Numbered from the stretch's first letter, positions 1-7,024 are shown. The stretch is DNA of 9,887 nt from Bacteroidota bacterium (GCA_024635465.1 JAGXIS010000041.1:1-9887), one strand, 5' to 3'. The notes: generated by a model from the letters alone, not told the origin. Program-made: numbers and translations.

Positions 1-448
1 GCGTTATATCGCAGCTACATCGATGCTGGCACAGACCACATTAAGAAGTGTTTTGGGACAGTTTGAACTGGATGAGTTACTTGCAGACCGGGAAAAGATC
101 AATAAACAGATTCAAAATATTATCGATAGACAGACGGATCCATGGGGCATTAAGGTAGTATCCGTTGAGGTAAAAGATGTGATCTTACCGGAATCCATGA
201 AACGTGCTATGGCGCGACAGGCTGAAAGTGAGCGGGACAGACGTGCAAAAATCATTAATGCACAAGGTGAATTTGAAGCGGCTACAAAATTGGTTCAAGC
301 CGGTGAGATGATTGAAAAAACACCGACAGCACTGCAACTGCGATACTTGCAGACGATGGTCGAAATAAGCAGCGAAAACTCTACATTCACATTTATCCCT
401 CTACCGCTTGATTTTATGGACTCATTTAGACCCGTAGATAAGAAATAG
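1..448 (+). CDS. Slipin/stomatin-type SPFH (band 7) protein, 3' part only
   Basis: The reading frame is open from the window edge (first full codon at base 2) to a TAG at 446-448, giving 148 residues of the C-terminal part. Seen: an SPFH-domain end with [16 protein letters not shown], then [15 protein letters not shown], then the basic/acidic helix [19 protein letters not shown], then [10 protein letters not shown] and a tail ending in PLPLDF. These are the usual landmarks, in the usual order, of prokaryotic stomatins (slipins). Known for the family: oligomeric membrane-anchored scaffolds, often paired with an NfeD-type protease partner. The N-terminal membrane anchor and any nfeD neighbour lie outside the window. 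The ATG at 23 is internal and is not the start. A hairpin terminator follows 20 bases after the stop, so this is the last gene of its transcript. The family call is firm; the physiological role is unknown. Confidence 0.93.
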   Translation, partial: RYIAATSMLAQTTLRSVLGQFELDELLADREKINKQIQNIIDRQTDPWGIKVVSVEVKDVILPESMKRAMARQAESERDRRAKIINAQGEFEAATKLVQAGEMIEKTPTALQLRYLQTMVEISSENSTFTFIPLPLDFMDSFRPVDKK

Positions 449-468
449 GCAGTGGGTTAATTATAAAG

Positions 469-500
469 AAACCCGGCATTTAGTTAGTGTTGGGTTTTTT
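469..500 (+). terminator. Intrinsic terminator after the slipin gene
   Basis: AAACCCGGCA (469-478) pairs with TGTTGGGTTT (488-497), a 10-bp stem with two G-T wobbles and a 9-base loop. The T-run continues to 500, with ATTTT after it. It starts 20 bases beyond the slipin stop codon, which is typical for a Rho-independent terminator. Confidence 0.85.
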
Positions 501-506
501 ATTTTA

Positions 507-566
507 GTGAGACGTGAGACGTGAGACATTCTCACTATTGCGTCATCCTGAATTTATTTCAGGATC
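507..566. repeat. GTGAGAC tandem repeat fused to a dispersed-type palindrome
   Basis: Three exact copies of GTGAGAC stand head to tail (507-513, 514-520, 521-527). CTCAC at 531-535 can fold back on the last copy. Just downstream is a perfect hairpin, ATCCTGAA (545-552) and TTCAGGAT (558-565) with a 5-base loop, followed by CTC. The GTCATCCTGAA...TTCAGGATCT pattern is one I know as a recurrent intergenic palindrome in many bacterial genomes; copy number in this genome cannot be seen from here. It sits right after the terminator and does not touch a gene. There is no transposase nearby. Confidence 0.6.
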
Positions 567-748
567 TCGCTAATGCTTAAAAAAATGAGCACAATTTGGA
601 ATATCTGTTAGATGCCTTGAGTCCAATAACAATATTGAGGTTATAAGGTGCATAGAATCGGGATACAAGGAGGCTTAACTACAGTGACTCATCGTTAAAG
701 TTCATTTCAACATTTATAAACTAAAAACTAAAAAAACCACTTCCTCCA
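567..748. other. Spacer upstream of the asparaginase gene, with an orphan Shine-Dalgarno
   Basis: No gene is visible here. It holds a candidate promoter and a perfect AAGGAGG at 667-673. That element is 76 bases from the next annotated start and serves only a 4-codon GTG frame (684-698). The asparaginase ATG itself is preceded by a pyrimidine-rich stretch (CACTTCCTCCA) with no ribosome binding site. Confidence 0.5.
617..646 (+). promoter_or_regulatory. Possible promoter for the asparaginase/GNAT-nitrilase operon
   Basis: TTGAGT (617-622) and TTATAA (641-646) are separated by 18 bases, resembling a sigma-70-type promoter. This would give a leader of roughly 95 bases before the ATG at 749. The match is modest, and no Bacteroidota-type TAnnTTTG box was seen, so this is a candidate only. 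A second weak option is TATAAA at 715-720, which lacks a good upstream box. Confidence 0.25.
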
Positions 749-1750
749 ATGAAATATTTAATAGCCGTTTTACTGACTGTATCTATAATTTTTTCCGGAT
801 GCAGTGAACAGGAACAACCTCAGGCTGAATGGGCACTTGCAATTCATGGTGGAGCGGGAACCATTTCAAGAGATATGCCCGACTCATTGAAACAGCAGTA
901 TTATGATGGCTTGAGAGAAGCGTTAAGAATCGGTGAGATTGTACTGCGTGATGGAGGGTCGGCACTGGATGCGGTTGAACTGGTTGTTAATAGTCTTGAA
1001 AATAATCCTCTTTTTAATGCAGGGAAGGGTGCCGTTTTTACTATAGACGGGAAACATGAGTTGGATGCCGCTATTATGGATGGCAGTACCCTTGCTGCCG
1101 GCGCTTTAACCGGCCTGACTACTGTGAAGAACCCAATATCACTGGCCAGAATCGTGATGGAGGATTCACCTCACATATTCTTTTCGGGAGTCGGTGCAGA
1201 ACAGTTTGCAGACGGGACGGATCTGGAACGCGTCGAGAATGAATACTTTTTTACTGAAGTCCGTCACAGACAATGGCAGAGATCACAAAACGATGATGCA
1301 ACCAACCTGGAACCGATGGATGAGTGGGTGGAAGGGGATAAATATGGCACTGTGGGCGCTGTAGCTTTAGATATGGATGGAAAACTGGCTGCAGCCACAT
1401 CAACCGGCGGCATGACCAACAAGCAATTCGGTCGTGTGGGTGATGTGCCCATCATCGGATCGGGAACCTTTGCGAATCATATGGCTGCAATATCAGCCAC
1501 AGGCTGGGGGGAACAGATCATGCGAAATGTGTCGGCAAATACCATTGCCAACTATATGGAATTTGGAGAGACTTCATTGGAGAATGCAATGAACTTTGTT
1601 TTGACAGAAAGACTGAACCCGGGAGACGGCGGTTTTATCGCTGTGGATAAAGATGGAAATATCTCGATGCAGATGAACAGCCAGGGAATGTATCGTGGAT
1701 CCATAAATTCCTTAGGTGAAAGAGTAGTCATGATTTGGGAAGAGGAATAG
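749..1750 (+). CDS. Lipoprotein isoaspartyl peptidase / plant-type L-asparaginase (Ntn hydrolase)
   Basis: 333 residues. The N-terminus is a lipoprotein signal: KY, a hydrophobic stretch (4-15), then lipobox FSGC with Cys18 as the lipidated residue, so the mature enzyme should be membrane-anchored and extracytoplasmic. The body is a type-2 (plant-type) asparaginase: IHGGAG at 32-37, LFNAGKGAVFT (88-98), ELDAAIMDG (104-112), and the autocleavage site at G200/T201 in YGTVGAVALD. T219 in TSTGG and R229/D232 in GRVGD match substrate-pocket positions. Known for the family: autoproteolysis makes alpha and beta chains, and the new N-terminal Thr hydrolyses isoaspartyl dipeptides or asparagine. Length fits the family once the signal is removed. 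Inference: the alpha chain (19-200) stays tethered while beta (201-333) is held by contacts. It is first in a two-gene operon. The split between isoaspartyl peptidase and asparaginase activity cannot be decided from sequence. Confidence 0.93.
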   Translation: MKYLIAVLLTVSIIFSGCSEQEQPQAEWALAIHGGAGTISRDMPDSLKQQYYDGLREALRIGEIVLRDGGSALDAVELVVNSLENNPLFNAGKGAVFTIDGKHELDAAIMDGSTLAAGALTGLTTVKNPISLARIVMEDSPHIFFSGVGAEQFADGTDLERVENEYFFTEVRHRQWQRSQNDDATNLEPMDEWVEGDKYGTVGAVALDMDGKLAAATSTGGMTNKQFGRVGDVPIIGSGTFANHMAAISATGWGEQIMRNVSANTIANYMEFGETSLENAMNFVLTERLNPGDGGFIAVDKDGNISMQMNSQGMYRGSINSLGERVVMIWEEE

Positions 1751-1753
1751 ATG
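1741..1753 (+). promoter_or_regulatory. Shine-Dalgarno inside the asparaginase 3' end, coupling the next gene
   Basis: AGAGGA (1741-1746) lies in the last codons of the asparaginase, four bases before the ATG at 1751. The TAG stop (1748-1750) abuts this ATG without a spacer base. This arrangement supports translational coupling of the two genes. Confidence 0.7.
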
Positions 1754-3274
1754 GTACAAATTGAAAAGATTCATTTGGTGCACTTAAAATTTTCTGAATA
1801 TAAACAAGTTCAGGAGTTGATGAGTGCTTGCTACCCAAATATTGAAGATCCAACCTGGAACAAAGCTCAGATCCAAAAACTGACAAAGATATTTCCGGAT
1901 GGTCAAATTGTTATAAAAGTCGATGACAAAATTGTAGCTTGCGCACTCTCAATTATCATTGATTATAAACTATTTGAAAATAAACATACCTATCTGGATA
2001 TAACCGGAAACGATACATTTAATACCCATAAACCGGATGGCGATACTCTATATGGGTTAGATATGATCGTTCACCCTAAATACAGAGGATTGCGCCTGGG
2101 CAGAAGACTCTATGATTATCGAAAGGATCTTTGTGAAGAGCTAAATTTAAAAGGTATCGTTTTCGGTGGACGATTGCCGAATTTTCACAAATTTAATGAT
2201 CTAAGTGCCAGAGAGTATATTCGCAAGGTAAAAGAGAAGGAAATACATGATCCGGTACTCGATTTTCAGCTATCGAATGATTTTCAGGTAAAAAAAGTCG
2301 TGAAAAACTATCTGCCGGAGGATCTTGCTTCTGAATCGTATGCAGCCCTTTTGGAGTGGTCCAATATCAACTATGAAAAACCGGCTAAACTCTACATTCC
2401 GGAAAAATCAGAAGTTCGGATCGGATTGGTTCAGTGGGGAATGAGACCTTACAAAAATTATGAGGAACTCACTGAACAGATCGAATATTTTGTTGAAGCG
2501 GTCTCCGGATATCGAGCCGATTTTGTACTCTTTCCTGAATATGTGAACGCTCCGTTGATGGCTGAGTATAATCATCTCTCTGAGCCCGATGCTATCAGAA
2601 AATTGGCTGAGTATACAGAGCGCTTGCGTGACACTTTTGCTGAATTCGCCATCTCATACAATACAAATATCATCACCGGTAGCATGCCGGAATTTAAAGA
2701 TGATGTGCTTCTGAATGTAGGATATCTCTGTAAACGAAATGGAGAGGTTGAAAAATATGAGAAGATTCATGTTACGCCGGACGAAGAGAGAATTTGGGGG
2801 ATGAAAGGCGGTAACCAGATCAAAACATTTGACACAGATGCCGGCAAGATTGGAATTTTAATCTGCTATGATGTTGAGTTTCCGGAACTAAGCAGATTAC
2901 TGGCGATGGAAGGAATGGAAATCCTGTTTGTACCCTTTCTTACGGATACTCAAAATGGATATTCACGTGTCAGAAATTGTGCGATCGCCAGAGCTATAGA
3001 AAATGAATGCTATGTGGCCGTTGCCGGAAGTGTTGGAAATCTTCCGAAAGTCCACAATATGGATATCTCATTTGCTCAATCAGTTGTTTTTACTCCTTGT
3101 GATTTTTCATTTCCAACAACCGGAATCAAAGCTGAGGCTACACCGAATACAGAAATGATATTAATTGTGGATGTAGACCTTAACCTGCTCAAAGAACTTC
3201 ATGAAAAAGGGAGTGTCAGGATTAAAAAAGATCGTAGAACAGATCTTTATGAAGTGATTTCTAAACAGTTATAG
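1751..3274 (+). CDS. GNAT acetyltransferase fused to a nitrilase-superfamily (C-N hydrolase) domain, YhcX-like
   Basis: 507 residues in two domains. Residues 1 to about 210 are a GNAT fold, with acetyl-CoA loop region MIVHPKYRGLRLGRRLYDYR at 105-124. The fourth position of the usual RxxGxG is Arg115 rather than Gly. Residues about 221-490 are a nitrilase-superfamily hydrolase with the full triad: Glu263 in LFPEYVNAP, Lys338 in YEKIHVTPDEE and Cys372 in GILICYDVEFPE. B. subtilis YhcX has the same fusion and nearly the same length. Known: the nitrilase superfamily hydrolyses or condenses C-N bonds of amides and nitriles; the GNAT-fused branch has no settled substrate that I know of. The protein has no signal peptide, so it is cytosolic, unlike its lipoprotein neighbour. 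The start is fixed by the Shine-Dalgarno and by abutting the previous stop. Domain calls are strong; the reaction is unknown. Confidence 0.93.
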   Translation: MVQIEKIHLVHLKFSEYKQVQELMSACYPNIEDPTWNKAQIQKLTKIFPDGQIVIKVDDKIVACALSIIIDYKLFENKHTYLDITGNDTFNTHKPDGDTLYGLDMIVHPKYRGLRLGRRLYDYRKDLCEELNLKGIVFGGRLPNFHKFNDLSAREYIRKVKEKEIHDPVLDFQLSNDFQVKKVVKNYLPEDLASESYAALLEWSNINYEKPAKLYIPEKSEVRIGLVQWGMRPYKNYEELTEQIEYFVEAVSGYRADFVLFPEYVNAPLMAEYNHLSEPDAIRKLAEYTERLRDTFAEFAISYNTNIITGSMPEFKDDVLLNVGYLCKRNGEVEKYEKIHVTPDEERIWGMKGGNQIKTFDTDAGKIGILICYDVEFPELSRLLAMEGMEILFVPFLTDTQNGYSRVRNCAIARAIENECYVAVAGSVGNLPKVHNMDISFAQSVVFTPCDFSFPTTGIKAEATPNTEMILIVDVDLNLLKELHEKGSVRIKKDRRTDLYEVISKQL

Positions 3275-3311
3275 ATTATCATAAATCGATATTCTGAATA
3301 GTAAAGATTCC

Positions 3312-3340
3312 TTGTATATTGTAACTCTTGGATATATAAT
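3312..3340 (+). promoter_or_regulatory. Probable sigma-70-type promoter of the phosphate transporter
   Basis: TTGTAT (3312-3317) and a perfect TATAAT (3335-3340) are separated by 17 bases. Transcription would begin near 3347, leaving a leader of only about 18 bases before the ATG at 3365. This suggests the transporter has its own promoter despite following the GNAT-nitrilase gene by 90 bases. No phosphate-box-like repeat was recognised. Confidence 0.5.
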
Positions 3341-3364
3341 TATGACCGACCTGATAAACCGGGG

Positions 3365-5101
3365 ATGAGCTACACATTTTTTGACTTTTTACAACTTATT
3401 GGAGCATTAGGGATTTTCATTTATGGGATGAAAATTTTTAGTGATGGTTTACAAAAAGTTGCCGGAAACAAGCTGAGAGCAGTTCTGAAGGGAATGACCA
3501 AAAATAGGCTGACCGGTATTTTAACCGGTTTTGGAGCCACTACAATCACTCAATCTTCCTCTACTACTACCGTAATGGTGGTAAGTTTTGTAAATGCCGG
3601 ATTGATTACATTTGTAGAGTCAACCGGAGTTATTATGGGAGCAAATATTGGCACCACTGTAACCGCCTGGATGGTCTCCATATTTGGCTTTCAAATGCAA
3701 ATCACGCCTTTTGCAGTCAGCTTAATTGGTATCTTTTTTCCTTTTCTATTTTTTGGAAAAGAAAAACTACGGAATACTGCTGAAGCAATTATTGGTTTTG
3801 GCATCCTGTTTATTGGGCTTGATTTCATTAAAGGAGCAGTTCCCAATATTCAGGATAACCCTGAAATGTTCGCAGTGTTAGATTCTTTTACAGAATTAGG
3901 CTTGTTATCTGTTTTCATTTTTGTTGCAATTGGAACCATCCTGACACTTTTAACTCAATCCTCATCTGCATCCACTACTATTACGTTGGTAATGTTATTT
4001 CAGGGATGGATCGATTTTCCGATTGCTGCCGCTATGATTTTGGGTGAAAACATAGGCACCACAGTCACCGCAAATATTGCAGCGATCATTGGAAATGTTC
4101 ATGCTAAACGGGCGGCAAGATTCCATTTCGTGTTTAATGTTATTGGAGTAACATGGATGCTCTTTCTGATAAATCCGTTTTTGAATGGGATTGATATGGT
4201 TATCCAGAATTTTGTTCCGGATGTAGGATCCATTTTTGATAATTCACAAGAGGCCAGAGCAGCCGCAACATTAGGGTTATCACTTTTTCATACCACATTT
4301 AATGTATTGAATGTGATTCTGTTGTTTGCATTTGTTCCGGCAATTATTCGACTGGTAGAACGAATTCAGAAAGATAAAGATGGTTCAGATCACGCGTTTC
4401 GACTTCAATACATATCCGGAGGACTAATGTCATCTCCTGAGCTTTCAATTGCCCAAGCTCATAAAGAGATTGAACTTTTTGGAAAGTTGATAGAGAAAAT
4501 GCATTACAGTTTCTCAGGACTGCTATTTAAAAAACAGAAGAAACAGCAAAAGTTTCTGAAGAAGATTGAAAAGAGAGAACAGATAACAGACAATATTGAA
4601 CTGGAAGTCTCGGAGTATCTTACAAGAATTTCCGGCACAAATCTTTCTACGGATGCAACCCGAAGAATTCGATCGATGTTGAGTATAATCAATGATCTTG
4701 AGAGAGTAGGGGATCTCTATTTCCAGCTTTCAAAAACTTTTGAAAATATGATGAAGCTTGAAGTTGCACTTCCAAAAGAGGCAATATTAGAGGTAAGTGA
4801 CTACTTAGATGTGATCCTGAAAGCGATCAAGTTAATGCGTGATAATATGCAGAAAACCAATGGAACGGTTGATTTGGATGCAGCCATCGTTCTCGAAAAT
4901 CGAATTAATGATGTACGAGACCAGATGAAAGAGGCTCATTATGTGAGACTTGAAAAAGGGTTGTACACTTCACAAGCTGGAGTGGTATTTTTAGACTATA
5001 TAACGAGATTGGAGAAGATTGGAGATCATATCTTTAATGTTGAGGAAGCATTGGCAGGGAAAAAACTCAAAACCCATTCTGAAATGGTCGTTGGAAGATA
5101 G
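3365..5101 (+). CDS. Na+/phosphate cotransporter-family (PNaS) protein with PhoU-like C-terminal domain
   Basis: 578 residues. The membrane part (about 5-335) shows the duplicated signature of Na+/Pi cotransporters: TQSSSTTTV at 62-70 with GANIGTTVTA at 92-101, and again TQSSSASTT at 197-205 with GENIGTTVTA at 227-236. Repeat one begins with LGIFIYGMKIFSDGLQ. The C-terminal part (about 355-565) is helical and PhoU-like, with two acidic metal-binding-type motifs, NDLERVGD (443-450) and TRLEKIGDH (547-555). Architecture and length match E. coli YjbB and relatives (TC 2.A.58). Known: members move phosphate with Na+, and YjbB has been linked to phosphate export, so direction cannot be read from sequence. 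Start: chosen because the hydrophobic domain begins at once and GGGG precedes the ATG. It converges with the acidic protein gene downstream. No pst or phoB gene is in view. Confidence 0.93.
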   Translation: MSYTFFDFLQLIGALGIFIYGMKIFSDGLQKVAGNKLRAVLKGMTKNRLTGILTGFGATTITQSSSTTTVMVVSFVNAGLITFVESTGVIMGANIGTTVTAWMVSIFGFQMQITPFAVSLIGIFFPFLFFGKEKLRNTAEAIIGFGILFIGLDFIKGAVPNIQDNPEMFAVLDSFTELGLLSVFIFVAIGTILTLLTQSSSASTTITLVMLFQGWIDFPIAAAMILGENIGTTVTANIAAIIGNVHAKRAARFHFVFNVIGVTWMLFLINPFLNGIDMVIQNFVPDVGSIFDNSQEARAAATLGLSLFHTTFNVLNVILLFAFVPAIIRLVERIQKDKDGSDHAFRLQYISGGLMSSPELSIAQAHKEIELFGKLIEKMHYSFSGLLFKKQKKQQKFLKKIEKREQITDNIELEVSEYLTRISGTNLSTDATRRIRSMLSIINDLERVGDLYFQLSKTFENMMKLEVALPKEAILEVSDYLDVILKAIKLMRDNMQKTNGTVDLDAAIVLENRINDVRDQMKEAHYVRLEKGLYTSQAGVVFLDYITRLEKIGDHIFNVEEALAGKKLKTHSEMVVGR

Positions 5102-5120
5102 GATAGTTAAGCAATTCAAG

Positions 5121-5156
5121 TAGAGAACCGGAATCGCTTAGAATACCGATTCTCTA
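5121..5156. terminator. Hairpin between convergent genes, overlapping a stop codon
   Basis: TAGAGAA (5121-5127) pairs with TTCTCTA (5150-5156), and the inner CGG/CCG extends the stem past one mismatch. The right arm contains the TAG stop of the minus-strand gene (5154-5156). An alternative fold is GAATCG (5131-5136) with CGATTC (5147-5152). There is no T-run on either side, so if it terminates transcription it is a weak or non-canonical bidirectional terminator. Confidence 0.45.
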
Positions 5157-5930
5157 TTCCAGGCCTGTTAAAAAACGATCTCTCAATTCCTGCACATAGA
5201 TGCCAATGTCATTTCTGATTTCAAAGAGCCTTCGATGAAATTTCGAGTAGACTGATGAGGGTATAAAAGGTTCGTCTTTAATTTTCTGAAGAAATAGCAG
5301 AGCTTCATTTGCACTGATGAGAGCCTTTTTGGTGTATGCTATATTTCCACCCAAAACATCGTGATCAAAGCCAAATGAATACCCACCGGCAAGCTTGGCA
5401 GTGATTTTTAGTGTGTTAATAACAAATTCATTTAATGATTTATTCTGAAGATGGGATGGCATTTTTTCTGCCCACTTTAAGACATCGACAGCGTATTCTC
5501 GTGATTCACGGTAGATGTCAAGGTTTTCAATGGATCCATAATCAGAGAATGTGAAATCTTCACTCAGCTCTTTCCACTCTTCTCCATAGTCGAAGTCATC
5601 TTCATCAGAATCATCATCGTAGAAAGGGAAACTGTTGTCACGAAAGAAAAAATCATCATCTTCCAGTTCGTCTTCATCATCCTCCCAATCATCCTCGTCT
5701 TCCGGGAAATAGGCGTCATCCAAAAGCAGTTCTTCTTCAATAAATGCTTCTACGGCATCTAATTCATCCAAACTCTCTTGCAAAAGGGTCATCCATCGAG
5801 GCGTATTTCCTTTAAGATCGCTTGTTATGAACTTGCGTAACTGTTCGCTCCGTTGTTCGATTTCGTTGAGGTGAGACTCCCATTGAAATTCATTCCATAC
5901 AGGGCCGTCATCAAAATCGTCTGAACTCAT
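5154..5930 (-). CDS. Highly acidic protein with a possible C-terminal S23/Avd-like four-helix bundle
   Basis: 258 residues, function not recognised. The N-terminal part (1-65) is helical and charged. Residues about 65-118 are an extreme Asp/Glu tract broken by Phe, Tyr and Trp (for example DEDDWEDDEDELEDDD at 78-93). Residues about 134-258 look like a compact four-helix protein: REYAVDVLKWAEKMP, then FVINTLKITAKLAGGYSFG, then NIAYTKKALISANEALLFL, then a last long helix. The order A-x-x-x-W-A-x-x-MP, an alanine-rich helix ending in a Gly turn, and a K-x-A-L-x-S-A-x-E helix is reminiscent of the S23 intervening-sequence protein/Avd family of about 120 residues. That resemblance is from memory of the pattern, not a search. 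No signal peptide or membrane span is present. The first ATG has no Shine-Dalgarno but the frame has no better start. The acidic tract may be a flexible or nucleic-acid-mimicking linker (inference). Confidence 0.75.
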   Translation of the reverse strand: MSSDDFDDGPVWNEFQWESHLNEIEQRSEQLRKFITSDLKGNTPRWMTLLQESLDELDAVEAFIEEELLLDDAYFPEDEDDWEDDEDELEDDDFFFRDNSFPFYDDDSDEDDFDYGEEWKELSEDFTFSDYGSIENLDIYRESREYAVDVLKWAEKMPSHLQNKSLNEFVINTLKITAKLAGGYSFGFDHDVLGGNIAYTKKALISANEALLFLQKIKDEPFIPSSVYSKFHRRLFEIRNDIGIYVQELRDRFLTGLE

Positions 5931-5963
5931 TCAGTGAGGTGCTAATAGATTTAGGGTTACAGT

Positions 5964-5992
5964 ATTTAAACAAATCTTTGAATAAAATACAA
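5964..5992 (-). promoter_or_regulatory. Possible promoter of the acidic protein gene
   Basis: On the minus strand TTGTAT (5992-5987) and TTAAAT (5969-5964) are 17 bases apart, about 34 bases before the ATG. The -10 box is imperfect. The upstream element has the same TTGTAT sequence as the probable promoter at 3312. A perfect A/T palindrome (5994-6013) lies just upstream. Confidence 0.25.
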
Positions 5993-6119
5993 CTGAAAAA
6001 TACAACTTTTTCATATGAATTTCATGATTCAAAATTACATATTTATTGTTTTAAATGAGATCAATCTCACATTTGGATTATGAGCATATCCCGGGCACTC
6101 AAACTACAGTATTTGGAGA

Positions 6120-6956
6120 TCAAAGCTTTTCCAAAACTCCGATAATTACTTTCGTCATTTTAGGCTCAGCCATAGCTGCAGCGTCTAAAATTTCTTCGAT
6201 ATTGACAGGTTGCAATGAGTCGGGGAAACATTCGTCTGTAATAACAGAAATACCTAGAACATCCATACCCATATGAACGGCAGCGGTTACCTCAGGTACC
6301 GTACTCATTCCTACAACATCTGCTCCAAGAAGTCTCAGATAGCGATATTCAGCCCTTGTTTCCAGCATGGGTCCGCTTAAGGCTACATAAACACCCTGAT
6401 GCATCGGGATAGACTCATTAAGTGCAACATTTTGAGCAATTTCACGCAATCGTTCTGTATACGGATCACTCATATCCGGAAAACGGGGTCCGAGATCATT
6501 ATCATTGGGTCCAATAAGCGGGTTATCTCCCAGTAGATTGATATGATCACTGATCAACATGATATCACCCCGTTTATAGTTAGGGTTCATTCCACCACAC
6601 GCATTACTGACGATCAACGTATCTGCACCATTCTCTTTCAGTACACGAACCGGAAAAACGATCTGATTCATATTATATCCTTCGTAATAGTGAAAACGAC
6701 CCTGCATGGCAACGATCTCCTTATCATCAAGTGTACCAAAAAGGAGTTTACCAGCATGACTCTCCACAGTAGAAATCGGAAAATGTGGGATTTCATCATA
6801 GGAAATAACGGTTTCAATAGTCATTTCATCCGCAAGTTGCCCTAAACCGGTGCCCAATATTAACATGTAGTTTGGGCGCATATCGGTTTTTGACTGAATA
6901 TACTCTAAAGCTTCCCGACGGTTATTTCGAAACAGTTCTATGGAGTTACTTTGCAT
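6120..6956 (-). CDS. Purine nucleoside phosphorylase, trimeric class
   Basis: 278 residues, the normal length for trimeric PNP, which splits purine (deoxy)nucleosides with phosphate into base and (deoxy)ribose 1-phosphate in purine salvage, in the cytosol. Seen in order: phosphate loop LILGTGLG (Thr36 at the human Ser33 position), ESHAG (65-69), GRFHYYEGY (Arg87, His89), SNACGGMN (117-124), DHINLLGDNPL, GPMLETRAEYR (Glu199, matching human Glu201), VVGMSTVPEV (Met217, matching Met219) and SVITDEC (Asp241). Human PNP has Asn243 at the Asp241 position, so base preference may differ from strict 6-oxopurine use. It is downstream of the DivIVA-domain gene on the same strand with a 132-base gap, so it may share its transcript or have its own promoter. 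No Shine-Dalgarno is clear before the ATG. Stop TGA at 6120-6122. Confidence 0.95.
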   Translation of the reverse strand: MQSNSIELFRNNRREALEYIQSKTDMRPNYMLILGTGLGQLADEMTIETVISYDEIPHFPISTVESHAGKLLFGTLDDKEIVAMQGRFHYYEGYNMNQIVFPVRVLKENGADTLIVSNACGGMNPNYKRGDIMLISDHINLLGDNPLIGPNDNDLGPRFPDMSDPYTERLREIAQNVALNESIPMHQGVYVALSGPMLETRAEYRYLRLLGADVVGMSTVPEVTAAVHMGMDVLGISVITDECFPDSLQPVNIEEILDAAAMAEPKMTKVIIGVLEKL

Positions 6957-7024
6957 TCTTTATGGATATTTAGTGTTTAAAAGGTAAAGATGATTGAGCT
7001 CAGTTTTGGAAAACAAGAATATAC

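Noticed and set aside
3342..3368. 8-codon frame overlapping the phosphate transporter start by ATGA
   Set aside because: The probable promoter (TATAAT at 3335-3340) would start transcription inside it, so the mini-frame's ATG would not be in the transcript from that promoter.
5570..5740. Low-complexity Asp/Glu region as a possible frameshift or tandem-repeat expansion
   Set aside because: The acidic codons are not in exact nucleotide repeats, aromatic residues interrupt the tract, and the frame continues into a well-formed helical domain.
6055..6276. 73-residue + strand frame beside the PNP 3' end
   Set aside because: It is mostly antisense to the PNP gene, has no Shine-Dalgarno and no recognisable protein features.
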